Positions 53,786 through 62,284 of a DNA stretch of 64,000 nucleotides are shown here, one piece after another. Each line of letters begins with the position of its first letter. The stretch's first letter is position 1. The DNA comes from Microbacterium ginsengisoli (GTDB lineage: Bacteria > Actinomycetota > Actinomycetes > Actinomycetales > Microbacteriaceae): positions 62,001-126,000 of the forward strand of contig NZ_JYIY01000074.1 of the NCBI RefSeq assembly GCF_000956535.1, given 5' to 3'. The position numbers and the translations under genes were made by a program. The notes beneath the pieces are model-generated. The model worked only from the letters and a program-made list of their open reading frames with translations, did no database searches and was not told the origin of the DNA.

Positions 53786-55159
53786 TTACTCCTTGCCGGG
53801 CTTCGGGGCAGGTGGCTTCGGATTCGACGGCGGCAGGTCAGACGGCGGGATCGGGTTCTTCGGCACCGGCGTAGACGGCGCTGCCGGAGCGCCCGCGTTT
53901 CCGGGCTGGCCCGCACCGTCCGCAGCGGCGTCTGCCTCGTTGGCGAGGTGACCTGCGGCCTTCGGTCCGGCCTCGAAGGAGTCCTTGGCGATCTTCGCCG
54001 CAATCAGGCCCGCTGCGATCGGTGCCGCAACGGCCGCACCACCGGCAGCCGCACCGGATCCGCCAGCCCCCGCACCCGCACCGGCACCTGCGCCGGCTCC
54101 GGCGCCTGCGCCACCACTGGATGCGGCGGGGGTCGGTTTCGGTGCGGCCGCAGCCGACCCACCGCCCGATTTGCCTCCGCCGCTGCCGGTGCCGTCGAGG
54201 ACCTTCTGTGGGTCACCACCCTGCGGCTTGGACGGCACCGGCATCGGCCGGTTCAACGACTGCTTGGCGTCCTGTTCGGAGCCGATCGCGTGATACATAT
54301 CGAATCCCACGAACGAGATGAACTTGTAGGTCAGGTATGGGGCGAATCCGGCCATCGCCATCAGCACCACACCCGCGATCGGGTCAGACACGGAGGCGAG
54401 GTCGGCCTCGATGGGTGCGCTGACCTGGGTGACGGCGACGAGGAACATCACCACCAGCACCAACTTCGACGCGATCAGCGCGATGACGAACATGGCCCAC
54501 TTCGACACCCAACTCCGTGACGCATCCCACGACGAACCGGAGAACGCGAGGGGCGCCATCACGATCGCCACCAACAGCAACGCCTTCCGCACCAGGAGCG
54601 ACAGCCACACGATTGCGGCGGAGGTGATCGCGAGCCCGGCGAGGAAAATGGTGATGATCGCCCCGACGCCGGGCGCGGCGATGCTGATGCCGGTGAGGCC
54701 TGCGACGAGGAGGGTGATCTTGTCACCCATCGTCTCCGTGGTCTCCCCGCCGGCTTGGATGATGCCGGTGCAGAGCTGATCCACGATCTCCAACGCCAGC
54801 CCGGTCAACGTGATCACCACGAAACTGCCAAGCACGCTCTTCGCGAGGCCGAGCGCGGCCCTGGAAAGGGCGCCGGGGTCTCGTTTGATCAGGCCGGTGA
54901 TGAGTTGGAGACAGAAGAAGATCAGCATGATGAACACGGCGATCCCGAACACCAGGTTGTAGACGCTGACGTACCCGTCGGATGTGACGTCGACGAGCGT
55001 GGTGGTGTCGAACACGTTCCAGACGGCCTCGAACAACCAGCCCGCGGCCGCACCCATTGCCTGGGCGAGCCAATCGAACGGGGCGGAGATCAAGGCTCCG
55101 GCGGCGTCGCCTGCGACATCGCAGACGGTGGAGATGACAGGAACATCGCAAACCCCCAT
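53786..55159 (-). CDS. VirB6/TrbL-like conjugation membrane protein
   Basis: 457 residues: six or seven membrane segments (about 60-300), then a long disordered Ala/Gly/Pro tail. 'ICDV'-type Cys residues at the N-terminus and 'APLAFSGSSWDASRSWVSKW' match the VirB6/TrbL pattern. It would form part of the inner-membrane channel. AGGAGG lies 6 nt before ATG 55159. A GTG 3 nt upstream is less likely. Confidence 0.82.
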   Translation of the reverse strand: MGVCDVPVISTVCDVAGDAAGALISAPFDWLAQAMGAAAGWLFEAVWNVFDTTTLVDVTSDGYVSVYNLVFGIAVFIMLIFFCLQLITGLIKRDPGALSRAALGLAKSVLGSFVVITLTGLALEIVDQLCTGIIQAGGETTETMGDKITLLVAGLTGISIAAPGVGAIITIFLAGLAITSAAIVWLSLLVRKALLLVAIVMAPLAFSGSSWDASRSWVSKWAMFVIALIASKLVLVVMFLVAVTQVSAPIEADLASVSDPIAGVVLMAMAGFAPYLTYKFISFVGFDMYHAIGSEQDAKQSLNRPMPVPSKPQGGDPQKVLDGTGSGGGKSGGGSAAAAPKPTPAASSGGAGAGAGAGAGAGAGAGGSGAAAGGAAVAAPIAAGLIAAKIAKDSFEAGPKAAGHLANEADAAADGAGQPGNAGAPAAPSTPVPKNPIPPSDLPPSNPKPPAPKPGKE

Positions 55160-55192
55160 CACAAACCTCCTCAGATCGAGCGGGGGATGGGG

Positions 55193-55516
55193 TTAGACCT
55201 GCTGGCCGACGTTCCAGAAGAAATTGATCAACGTGACCGCAGCACCACAGATGACCGCGGCGCCGCAGGAGACCAGGACGCCGATCTTTCCCCTGCCCGC
55301 CAGGTGCGGGTTGCTGCTGTTCGCACCGAAGCCCCACACGATCGCCGAGATGATCAAGGCGAGAACGGAGAGGATGAGGCCGACGGTCATGACCGCGCCC
55401 ACGATCGTGCGCAGCTGCGCGATACCGGGCAGGCCGGAGTCGTTGGGGTTGATGTCGATGTCCATCGGCACGAGCGCCGGGATCACGGATACAGCGGTGG
55501 TGATGAGGTCGAACAC
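55193..55516 (-). CDS. Small pilin-like membrane protein (DUF6112-like) A
   Basis: 107 residues with two membrane segments ('IVGAVMTVGLILSVLALIISAIV' and 'IGVLVSCGAAVICGAAVTLI' in part), and a central basic loop. The layout matches VirB2-like or DUF6112 proteins of actinobacterial ICEs. GTG 55516 has AGGAG 8-9 nt upstream. A paralogue lies at 56062. Confidence 0.7.
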   Translation of the reverse strand: MFDLITTAVSVIPALVPMDIDINPNDSGLPGIAQLRTIVGAVMTVGLILSVLALIISAIVWGFGANSSNPHLAGRGKIGVLVSCGAAVICGAAVTLINFFWNVGQQV

Positions 55517-55577
55517 GGTGGGGTCTCCTGACACGAACAAGGCCCACAAGCGTGGGCAGCGGAAGGGTTCTGACCTC

Positions 55578-55585
55578 AGGTGCGC
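55578..55585 (-). promoter_or_regulatory. Recurring ICE motif, copy before the VirB2-like gene
   Basis: Minus-strand GCGCACCTGA, about 62 bp before the start, in the divergent region with the Nudix gene. Confidence 0.5.
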
Positions 55586-55625
55586 CAGGACAACCACCGC
55601 GGAGAAGGCGACTAGCGTGGGAGGC

Positions 55626-56027
55626 GTGGAGCGTGTTCTCGCCGCCAGCGCGGTCATCACCGACGACGCGGGCCGCGTGCTGCTCGTGCTACGGGGCGAG
55701 GAGCCCGAGAAGGGATGCTGGTCGGTGCCCGGAGGGTCTGCTGAACCCGGTGAAACCCCCGCGCAGACCGCCCGCCGGGAGGCATGGGAAGAGACCGGCC
55801 TACATGTCGAGATCGGTCAGGAGCTGTGGACGGTAGATGTGCCGACCGGCGACGGGCGCGTGTTCGAGATCCATGACTTTGCAGCCACCGTCACCGCAGG
55901 AAACCTCACGCCGGGCGACGATGCCGACGACGCACGCTGGTTCACCCCGGACGAGCTCACTCAGGTACCACTGACGACGAGCCTGCTGGACTACCTCGCC
56001 CTCGCAGGCATCGTGCCCGCCAGATAG
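55626..56027 (+). CDS. Nudix hydrolase, cargo
   Basis: 133 residues with the Nudix box GGSAEPGETPAQTARREAWEETGL (about 37-60) and 'CWSVPGGSAEPG' before it. GTG start inferred. Plus strand, between the two pilin-like genes. Substrate unknown. Confidence 0.82.
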   Translation: MERVLAASAVITDDAGRVLLVLRGEEPEKGCWSVPGGSAEPGETPAQTARREAWEETGLHVEIGQELWTVDVPTGDGRVFEIHDFAATVTAGNLTPGDDADDARWFTPDELTQVPLTTSLLDYLALAGIVPAR

Positions 56028-56061
56028 CGCTACCGCAGCCGTCCACGAGCTGACGTGAACC

Positions 56062-56328
56062 TCAGAGCTGGTCACCGACCGCGATGAGCCAGTTCATCCA
56101 CGCCACCCCACCGCCAGCAAGCGCGGCGGTGCCGAGGGCGACGAGGAGGCCGGTGCGGGATTTCGATGCGGTGGCGTGGTTGCCGTGCGCGGAGGCGACG
56201 GCCCAGACGATCGCGGACACGATCAACATGAGCACCGCGATGACGAGGACAAAGGTGAGCAGGGCGCCGATGACTTCTTTGAGGTCACCGATACCACCGA
56301 GACCATCGAAATCCGGGAACACATTCAT
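56062..56328 (-). CDS. Small pilin-like membrane protein (DUF6112-like) B
   Basis: 88 residues, two membrane segments ('VIGALLTFVLVIAVLMLIVSAIV' type and 'GLLVALGTAALAGGG'). Clearly related to the 107-residue protein at 55193 (matching IVSAIVWA-(V/F) and basic loop). It overlaps the wall-hydrolase stop by 4 nt. Confidence 0.75.
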   Translation of the reverse strand: MNVFPDFDGLGGIGDLKEVIGALLTFVLVIAVLMLIVSAIVWAVASAHGNHATASKSRTGLLVALGTAALAGGGVAWMNWLIAVGDQL

Positions 56329-57521
56329 GACTCGTTCCCTTCACTGGTGGTGCAGCCGCCCGGATCGGTGATCTCGCCAGCGTCGAGGTCTGCGGCACCG
56401 TGCTGTTCCAGCCAGACGGCGGGGTCGGTGTATTCGCCGTTGGTGCCGCCGATCCTGACCTCGAAATGCAGGTGCGGGCCAGTGCTGTTGCCCGAGGAGC
56501 CGACATCAGCGATGTGCTGCCCCGCGGTCACACGATCACCCGCCGTGACGCGGATGCCGGTCTCCCAAGAGTGCGCATACGCCGTCGCGACCGTCTTCCC
56601 GTCCACGGTGTGCTCAATGACGACCAGGCCGCCGTAGCCGCCGGAGTATTCGGCAACGGTGACAACACCATCAGCGGCGGCGAGGATCGGGGTGCCGTCG
56701 GGGCCGGCGAAGTCAGTGCCGGAGTGGAGCTTGTATTCCCCGGTGATGGGATGTTCGCGCATCCCGTAAGGGCTGGTCATCACCCAGGTGCCCTCCGGCA
56801 TCGGGAATACCACACGGGAGGTCTCCGGCACCGGCCCCAACACCGCACCACCACCAGCGGGCTGTGCTGTGGTGTTGGTGGTGAGGGCTTGGAGGATCTG
56901 CTCTGCGACCGACTCATAGTTCCGATACCGGTCGGGGTAGGCGGAGACTTCGACGGATTGGGCGGCCTCGCCCTTGTCCATCGACTCCCGCCCCGCAATA
57001 TCCAGCAATCCCCGCGGCGACGGATAGTTCGGCCCAGCGGGTCCGCCGAAGAAGGCGCGGACTTGGTAGTTCGGGTCCATGAGATCAGCGACCGTGCCCC
57101 ACCCGGATTGTGGGCGCATCTGGAACAAGCCCAGGCTGTCGTTGTCGGACCCGTTGCCGTCGTTCGGGTAGTCCGCCGAGTCCGGGTAGTGGCTGGTGTT
57201 CGACAGCATCCGCAACGTCGACTCCGTCAGCGCGGCCATGAGCGCGATCTGCACACCGTCACGATTCACACCCTCGATCGCGGAGCCGGTGGTGATGATC
57301 GTCGCGGCGTGGGTGAGCTGCTGATGGTTCAGCGTGAACGAGTACCCGGAAGCATCCGTCACGTCGAGTTCGTCCGGGATCGTGCCGACGGTCAGGCCGG
57401 TGGACAGGCAGGTGGCGTTCGCGGCCTGTGCGGGGTTGATGAGCGCCCCGATCGAGACGAGCATGATCGAGGGTGCGAGGAACAGCAGGGCGATCCCTGC
57501 GATGGCGAGTTTCTTGAACAC
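56325..57521 (-). CDS. Bifunctional wall hydrolase: lysozyme-like plus M23 peptidase
   Basis: 398 residues: signal peptide/anchor (about 1-33), a lysozyme-like domain (about 75-200; 'ALMAALTESTLRM', 'SLGLFQMRPQSGWG' with catalytic Glu), and an M23 domain (about 245-370) with LHSGTDFAGPDG and GPHLHFEVRIGG (zinc His). It cuts peptidoglycan glycan and peptide bonds to let the secretion channel through. Typical of Gram-positive ICEs. Confidence 0.9.
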   Translation of the reverse strand: MFKKLAIAGIALLFLAPSIMLVSIGALINPAQAANATCLSTGLTVGTIPDELDVTDASGYSFTLNHQQLTHAATIITTGSAIEGVNRDGVQIALMAALTESTLRMLSNTSHYPDSADYPNDGNGSDNDSLGLFQMRPQSGWGTVADLMDPNYQVRAFFGGPAGPNYPSPRGLLDIAGRESMDKGEAAQSVEVSAYPDRYRNYESVAEQILQALTTNTTAQPAGGGAVLGPVPETSRVVFPMPEGTWVMTSPYGMREHPITGEYKLHSGTDFAGPDGTPILAAADGVVTVAEYSGGYGGLVVIEHTVDGKTVATAYAHSWETGIRVTAGDRVTAGQHIADVGSSGNSTGPHLHFEVRIGGTNGEYTDPAVWLEQHGAADLDAGEITDPGGCTTSEGNES

Positions 57522-57534
57522 GATCCACCCCCTG

Positions 57535-58224
57535 CTACTTCAGGGGGGTGTCGAGTTGGGAGAGCCGCAACAGGTGGCAGTCGTCGCCGTCAGGCGGGCA
57601 GACGATGAACACCGTGAACGACACCGCATGCTCACTGGCGACAGGGTCCTCGTTCCAGACACCGGAGCGGTGCCGGGTGCCGTCGATCGTGTACGCCGTT
57701 GTTCCCTCTGCGAGCTGGCCCGGCTGTGCCTGCTCGACGGCCGTATCCCACGCCTCCGGCACATAAGCGTTGTCGATGGTGAGGTGCTGGGTGGTGAGGT
57801 ACTTCCGCAACTCGAGCCACGCCTCTCTCGCTGGTAGATAGGCGGCAACATCGGCCGCGAGGCCCGCCTGCTCAGCACCGTAGGGATCGCCGACATCGAG
57901 GATCACTGATGTGTAGTCCAACGGGAAGAAGCCCGACGCGGTATCCCAGGTGAAGAGGGCTTCGGCGACGTTCCGGGCGAAGGTCTCCGGATCATCCGAC
58001 CTCGACACCACCGGCAACCGCGGCGAAGTGGTCGGCCCCGGAGTTTCGGGTGCGATCGATGACGGTTCCGAACCGGTCGGGTAATCCGTGCCGGTGGCGT
58101 TGCGGGGGCCGGTGATGAGGCCGTAGATGCCGATCCCGGCGAGGATCAGGAACACCACCCCGCTCGCAGCGGCGGCGATCAGGCGGCGACGGATGCGAGG
58201 GTCGGACACATCGAGAGTTCTCAT
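57535..58224 (-). CDS. TcpC/VirB8-like conjugation protein
   Basis: 229 residues: one N-terminal membrane helix (about 15-37), a Pro/Thr linker, then a domain ~70-225 that may have an NTF2-like fold ('ALFTWDTASGFFPLDYTSVI'). This is the layout of TcpC/VirB8 proteins. A motif copy is 7 bp before the start. Confidence 0.7.
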   Translation of the reverse strand: MRTLDVSDPRIRRRLIAAAASGVVFLILAGIGIYGLITGPRNATGTDYPTGSEPSSIAPETPGPTTSPRLPVVSRSDDPETFARNVAEALFTWDTASGFFPLDYTSVILDVGDPYGAEQAGLAADVAAYLPAREAWLELRKYLTTQHLTIDNAYVPEAWDTAVEQAQPGQLAEGTTAYTIDGTRHRSGVWNEDPVASEHAVSFTVFIVCPPDGDDCHLLRLSQLDTPLK

Positions 58225-58231
58225 AACCCCC

Positions 58232-58239
58232 AGGTGCGC
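58232..58239 (-). promoter_or_regulatory. Recurring ICE motif, copy before the VirB8-like gene
   Basis: Minus-strand GCGCACCTGG, 7 bp before the ATG at 58224. Confidence 0.5.
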
Positions 58240-58265
58240 CCCAGCTTCACCAACGCGCGGGGCAG

Positions 58266-59294
58266 TTAGCGGAGAGGTGCCAGTGCTACGTCCTCAGCCG
58301 CTGACCGAGTGGCGGTGCGGGCGGTGCGGAGGTCTTCAGCGAACGTCACCGTGCCTTCGACGACGGTATAAAAGGCGTCGGCTTGTTCGTCGGTGAGGTC
58401 GGTGGCGAGCCGGGTGAGGTCGTACTTGATCCACCAGGAATCGAGATCGGTCCACGTGAGCACAAATGCCCGCACCCCCAGCAGCGTGATCCCCTCTTCG
58501 ACCGGCGACACCGGGCGGGTCTTCCGCGCCTGTTCTTTCTTCTTGGCTTTTGCTTCGGCTTGGACGCGGGCCACGGCTTCTTCGGCCATCTGATGTAGTT
58601 CCGCATCCCGGGCCGCGCGGGCTTGCTCGGTCATGCTGGTGGCGAGGGCGCGGACGCGCGTGTATTCCGGGTCGACGGGGCCGCCGTCCTGGATCTGATC
58701 CAACGCCGCCTGTGCAGCGACTCGGACATGCTCGGGGTATTTGCGGTCGGTGGCGACCTGTTCGACGTAGCCGATCTTGTCGTAGGTCCGATACGACGCC
58801 CCACCCGGAATCATTGCCGCAGCCTGCTCGCGCGTCTTCCCGGCTTGACCGGGTGGGGGTGGAAGATGTCCACCCCCATGCTCACCGGGCGCATGGCCTT
58901 TCTGGAACTGCGTGGATTGCTCCCGCAGCGCGGCTTCCTCGCTCATGATCGCCTTGAGCTCCCGATACAACGCTGCCGCTTCCAGCGCGGTGAGGGGCTT
59001 GTGGAGCACGTTGTCGTCCTGCTCCGCGAGCAGCTGCCCGAGCCGATCCGACAGCCCGGATCGCACCCACACGTTCACGGTCTTGATGCCGAGCATCTTC
59101 AACGCCGCCAAACGTCGAGCCCCGCAAACGAGAAACCCGTCCGGGGTCACGGTGATGGGTTGCAGCAGCCCGTCACGCTTGATCGACGCGGCAAGGACGT
59201 CGATGTCGCCGAGTTCAGCACGGTGCCGGTTGCCGACACGGATCGAGGCGACGGTCCGCTCGACCTGCACACTCCCCACTGGTTGCTCGCTCAT
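58266..59294 (-). CDS. ParB-like DNA-binding protein
   Basis: 342 residues with the ParB N-terminal CTPase-type domain: 'VGNRHRAELGDIDVLAASIKRDGLLQPITVTPDG' pattern over about 20-55, then FLVCGARRLAALKMLG. A long basic helical region (KKKEQARK near 240) follows. No central ParB HTH of the classical sort is clear. It may help element maintenance or regulation. A GTG 3 nt upstream is an alternative start. Confidence 0.8.
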   Translation of the reverse strand: MSEQPVGSVQVERTVASIRVGNRHRAELGDIDVLAASIKRDGLLQPITVTPDGFLVCGARRLAALKMLGIKTVNVWVRSGLSDRLGQLLAEQDDNVLHKPLTALEAAALYRELKAIMSEEAALREQSTQFQKGHAPGEHGGGHLPPPPGQAGKTREQAAAMIPGGASYRTYDKIGYVEQVATDRKYPEHVRVAAQAALDQIQDGGPVDPEYTRVRALATSMTEQARAARDAELHQMAEEAVARVQAEAKAKKKEQARKTRPVSPVEEGITLLGVRAFVLTWTDLDSWWIKYDLTRLATDLTDEQADAFYTVVEGTVTFAEDLRTARTATRSAAEDVALAPLR

Positions 59295-59300
59295 CACCCA

Positions 59301-60164
59301 TCACTCCCTGGCTCCGGGAGCCGCCAGAGAGAGTGCGAGGACGAGGTCGTCATCGCGCAGCAGCAGCGGGATCGTCTCGCCGATCAGCAGCCGCAGCAGC
59401 ACACCGCGGCCAGCGCCCGTCGTGGCGTGATCGGTGTCGGGGTTGCCGAGCATCGCCCGCAGCAACGCATGCCACGACCCGGACGGGATATCCAGCAGCA
59501 CGCGAACTTGCTTGTCACGGCGCAATGCTTCGAACGCTGTCGCACGTGAGCCGGCTTTGATGAGAGCCCCGCACACGTGCTCGACCCCAGAGCGCGCGGT
59601 CTCTGGTGTCCAGCCGAGCATGGCGAGGAACGCGATTGCGTCTTCCGCAGCCGACATCGCCAACTGCGTCGCACTGTCCGATTCCTCTTCGCCGGTTGGG
59701 GCGTACTTGCCGAGTTCGATGCTGTCGATGATCCGAAACGCCGGATGGTAGTCCGTCAGCGGGTTCTCCCGATCGCTGAACCGCTCGGGATCGTGGAAGG
59801 AAGAGATGTGGGGGCGGCGGGCTTGGTGGACGGAGCAGAGGAGTCCTTGGGCGCGTTCTTCGAAGATGCAGGTGATCCGCACCGCATGCGTGATCACACC
59901 CCACGGATTCTCCGCCGTGCGTGCCGCCCTGGTGCGCATGACATCGAACGCCGCCGATGCCGCTTCCCACGGGTCCAGGCCGTGCTTACTGGCGAGGGGT
60001 GCATACTTCTCGGCGGCATACGCCATGAGTTCCGCAACGACCGGATCGTGCTCCCACGCACCAGGGCCTGCTTCATGGAGTCGGACGAGGAGGGTGCGGA
60101 GGCCTTCGCCGGTGCGGAAGTCCTCGGGCCGATCCGGCATCGCGGTCGCTGTTCTGGTGGTCAT
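59301..60164 (-). CDS. Conserved ICE protein with a weak sigma-factor-like segment
   Basis: 287 residues. 'LDPWEAASAAFDVMRTRAARTAENPWGVITHAVRITCIFEERAQGLL' (in pieces) hints at a sigma-70 region 2-like or replication-associated helix. The C-terminal half is helical. Family not recognised with confidence. Encoded just before the ParB-like gene. Confidence 0.6.
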   Translation of the reverse strand: MTTRTATAMPDRPEDFRTGEGLRTLLVRLHEAGPGAWEHDPVVAELMAYAAEKYAPLASKHGLDPWEAASAAFDVMRTRAARTAENPWGVITHAVRITCIFEERAQGLLCSVHQARRPHISSFHDPERFSDRENPLTDYHPAFRIIDSIELGKYAPTGEEESDSATQLAMSAAEDAIAFLAMLGWTPETARSGVEHVCGALIKAGSRATAFEALRRDKQVRVLLDIPSGSWHALLRAMLGNPDTDHATTGAGRGVLLRLLIGETIPLLLRDDDLVLALSLAAPGARE

Positions 60165-60190
60165 GGTCGGACACCTCCTCTTCCGCAGTC

Positions 60191-60198
60191 AGGTGCAC
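60191..60198 (-). promoter_or_regulatory. Recurring ICE motif, copy before the 287-aa gene
   Basis: Minus-strand GTGCACCTGA, 27 bp before the start; an AGAGGAGG RBS sits between. Confidence 0.5.
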
Positions 60199-60255
60199 AA
60201 CCTGTACCTAGTGGAGCTGGTGTCAGTGCCTTCGTGTCCATCGCTTCTCACCGGC

Positions 60256-60660
60256 CTAGCTCTTCCCGACCGAACCACGAGTGACCGGCTCACGCGACGA
60301 GCTGCGGCGGCCGAACGCGGACAGCGGCGGCAGTTGACCGATTCGCTTTCCGATCTTGGTTGAGGCGTTTGCGATCCCTGTGCGGGTTTGGCGGGCGAGG
60401 TTGGCGTGGAAGTCGATGCCGCGCCGGGCCACGGTGGCTGAGTGGCGGGCCATGAGATCGGTGGGGCGTACCCAATCGACTCCTCGTGCCCGATGCTGCT
60501 CCTGCGCGAGCTGCATGGCCTGCTGACGGGTTGCTTCGGCCTCGATCGCATCCGGGGTCAGATCCTCGGCGGGGTTCTTGGTCGGCTCGTTTCGCTTGAT
60601 GGCCGACGTGTGCTCGGTGGTCATCGAGCGGTCGTCGTTCCAGGGGTTCTCGTTGTTCAT
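60256..60660 (-). CDS. Small basic ICE protein
   Basis: 134 residues from MNNENPW, with no membrane segment. A central helical Gln/Arg-rich part ('TRQQAMQLAQEQHRARGVDW') and a basic C-terminus (ASTKIGKRIGQLPP). Overlaps the DUF2637 stop by 4 nt. Function unknown. Confidence 0.6.
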   Translation of the reverse strand: MNNENPWNDDRSMTTEHTSAIKRNEPTKNPAEDLTPDAIEAEATRQQAMQLAQEQHRARGVDWVRPTDLMARHSATVARRGIDFHANLARQTRTGIANASTKIGKRIGQLPPLSAFGRRSSSREPVTRGSVGKS

Positions 60661-61352
60661 CGTGTTCTCTCTTCCTCCACCCACACGGGCGAATCGTTTT
60701 CGGTTTCTTCTTCTGGGGGTTCTTGCTCGTCTTTACGTTCTGGGTGGGTGAACCAGCGGCCCACGGTTGAGGGATGCACCCCGAGCTGCCGAGCGATGCG
60801 CTTGTTCGACCACCCCGACAACCGCAGCTCCGCCGCATACTCACGACGATCAGGCATCTCCGGGGCGGGCTCGATCACGGAGAAGGAGAGAGGAACAGCG
60901 TCGGGACTGTTCGACGGTTCCGGCTCGGCCTGATCGGCTTCGATTGCCGGTTCGGATTGCGGGGAGCGGGTGAGGATCACGGTCAGATGCGTGATCGCCA
61001 GCAGCACCACCGGCGGCACCGCAGCCACAGACGCAGCAAGTATTGGGGGCACGTCGGTGTCCGCGGTTAGGATCGCGTGGATCGCATTCGCCGTCACCGA
61101 CACCGCCGCACCACCAATCAGCAGCGCCCACGGATACCACGCAGCCCGGAGCCCCGCGAGGGCGACGACGGCGACGGTCGCGACGACGATGATGCCGTCC
61201 ACGATCAGAGGCCATGCCCACGCCTGCCCGACCCCGATCCCGGAGCGACGGGCGAGGTCAGCGAGGGCGGTGTAAGACAGCCAGAACGCGCCGGACGCGA
61301 TGAACACCGTTCCTGCCACCGCGGTGCGCACCGCCCACCGCCGCGTATTCAC
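60657..61352 (-). CDS. DUF2637 membrane protein with C-terminal HTH
   Basis: 231 residues: four membrane segments (about 10-125), an acidic linker, then a Trp-containing HTH ('ELRLSGWSNKRIARQLGVHPSTVGRW'). DUF2637 is typical of actinobacterial conjugative elements and resembles Streptomyces SpdB-type spread proteins. The C-terminal HTH suggests DNA contact at the membrane. GTG start, overlapping prim-pol. Confidence 0.78.
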   Translation of the reverse strand: MNTRRWAVRTAVAGTVFIASGAFWLSYTALADLARRSGIGVGQAWAWPLIVDGIIVVATVAVVALAGLRAAWYPWALLIGGAAVSVTANAIHAILTADTDVPPILAASVAAVPPVVLLAITHLTVILTRSPQSEPAIEADQAEPEPSNSPDAVPLSFSVIEPAPEMPDRREYAAELRLSGWSNKRIARQLGVHPSTVGRWFTHPERKDEQEPPEEETENDSPVWVEEERTR

Positions 61353-62284
61353 GACAACCCCCGACCCGCTGGACGTGAGGCTGCATGCCGCGGGCGGGCG
61401 AAACCATCAGACCGTGACGTGCTGGATGTTCTCGGCGGTGGGTGGACGGCGCGGTAGGCCGACCGCACGGTCGTGGTGACTTCCCGCTCGCTCAGCCCGG
61501 CGTGTCCGGCGGCCGCGGTGAGCACGTCGAGCGCATCAGACGGTGCGACCCCGTTTTCAGCGAGGCGGCAGGCGGCCCAGAACAGGCCGCGGTTGCGTTC
61601 GCCTTCGCCGCGGGTGGCGACCCACGCTGCGATGCGCGACACATCCCGATCACGTACCGCACCCGATGGGGAGATCCCACGCGACACCGGCCGCGATGTT
61701 GGTCTGGGGTCGAGGAAGTCACGCAGCCCGCCCGAGTCGATGGTGGATGCGGGGCCGGTGTTGATCTGTCGCAGCGCATACGGCACAGAGGCTCCGTGGA
61801 TGACGACGGAGGAGGGCGGGATGATGATGTACCCGCCGTCACCGCGGAAGTCGATCCCCGCCCGAGCCGCCTGCCACGAAGGTTGCGCCGTGTCCGGTGT
61901 GGCTGGGTAGTAGGCGTGCAGGCCACCCGACGGGCTCGTGACGGTGAACATCCACCCATCGATGAGCCCGGCACGGTGTGCGCGGTTCATCGCTTCGAAT
62001 CCGTTGACCGAGCCGTGAACATCGACATCGACGACCACGACCCCGGAAGAGGCGCCGGTGGGGAGGCCGACGTTCGCTCCTGGATGCTGCCGCCACCACG
62101 CATCCACCAAGGCCGGGTCGGTGCTGGCGTCGTAGAAGCCGTGCTCGGTCAGCGGACGCTTCGCCCCCGACACACACGGAAACACCGGCACCCCGGCCGT
62201 GGCGAACTCGCGAGCAGCAGCCGAGACCGGCCAGCGCCCATTCAGCCGCAACAACACCTCCGAGAACGCATCGTGAGTAGCCAT
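61349..62284 (-). CDS. Bifunctional DNA primase/polymerase (prim-pol)
   Basis: 311 residues with an archaeo-eukaryotic-type prim-pol domain: 'VVVVDVDVHGSVNGF' (catalytic Asp pair), GLPTGASSG, GWMFTVTSPSGGLHAYYP, and a C-terminal helical region. It may prime lagging-strand or plasmid-type replication of the excised element. Confidence 0.85.
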   Translation of the reverse strand: MATHDAFSEVLLRLNGRWPVSAAAREFATAGVPVFPCVSGAKRPLTEHGFYDASTDPALVDAWWRQHPGANVGLPTGASSGVVVVDVDVHGSVNGFEAMNRAHRAGLIDGWMFTVTSPSGGLHAYYPATPDTAQPSWQAARAGIDFRGDGGYIIIPPSSVVIHGASVPYALRQINTGPASTIDSGGLRDFLDPRPTSRPVSRGISPSGAVRDRDVSRIAAWVATRGEGERNRGLFWAACRLAENGVAPSDALDVLTAAAGHAGLSEREVTTTVRSAYRAVHPPPRTSSTSRSDGFARPRHAASRPAGRGLS

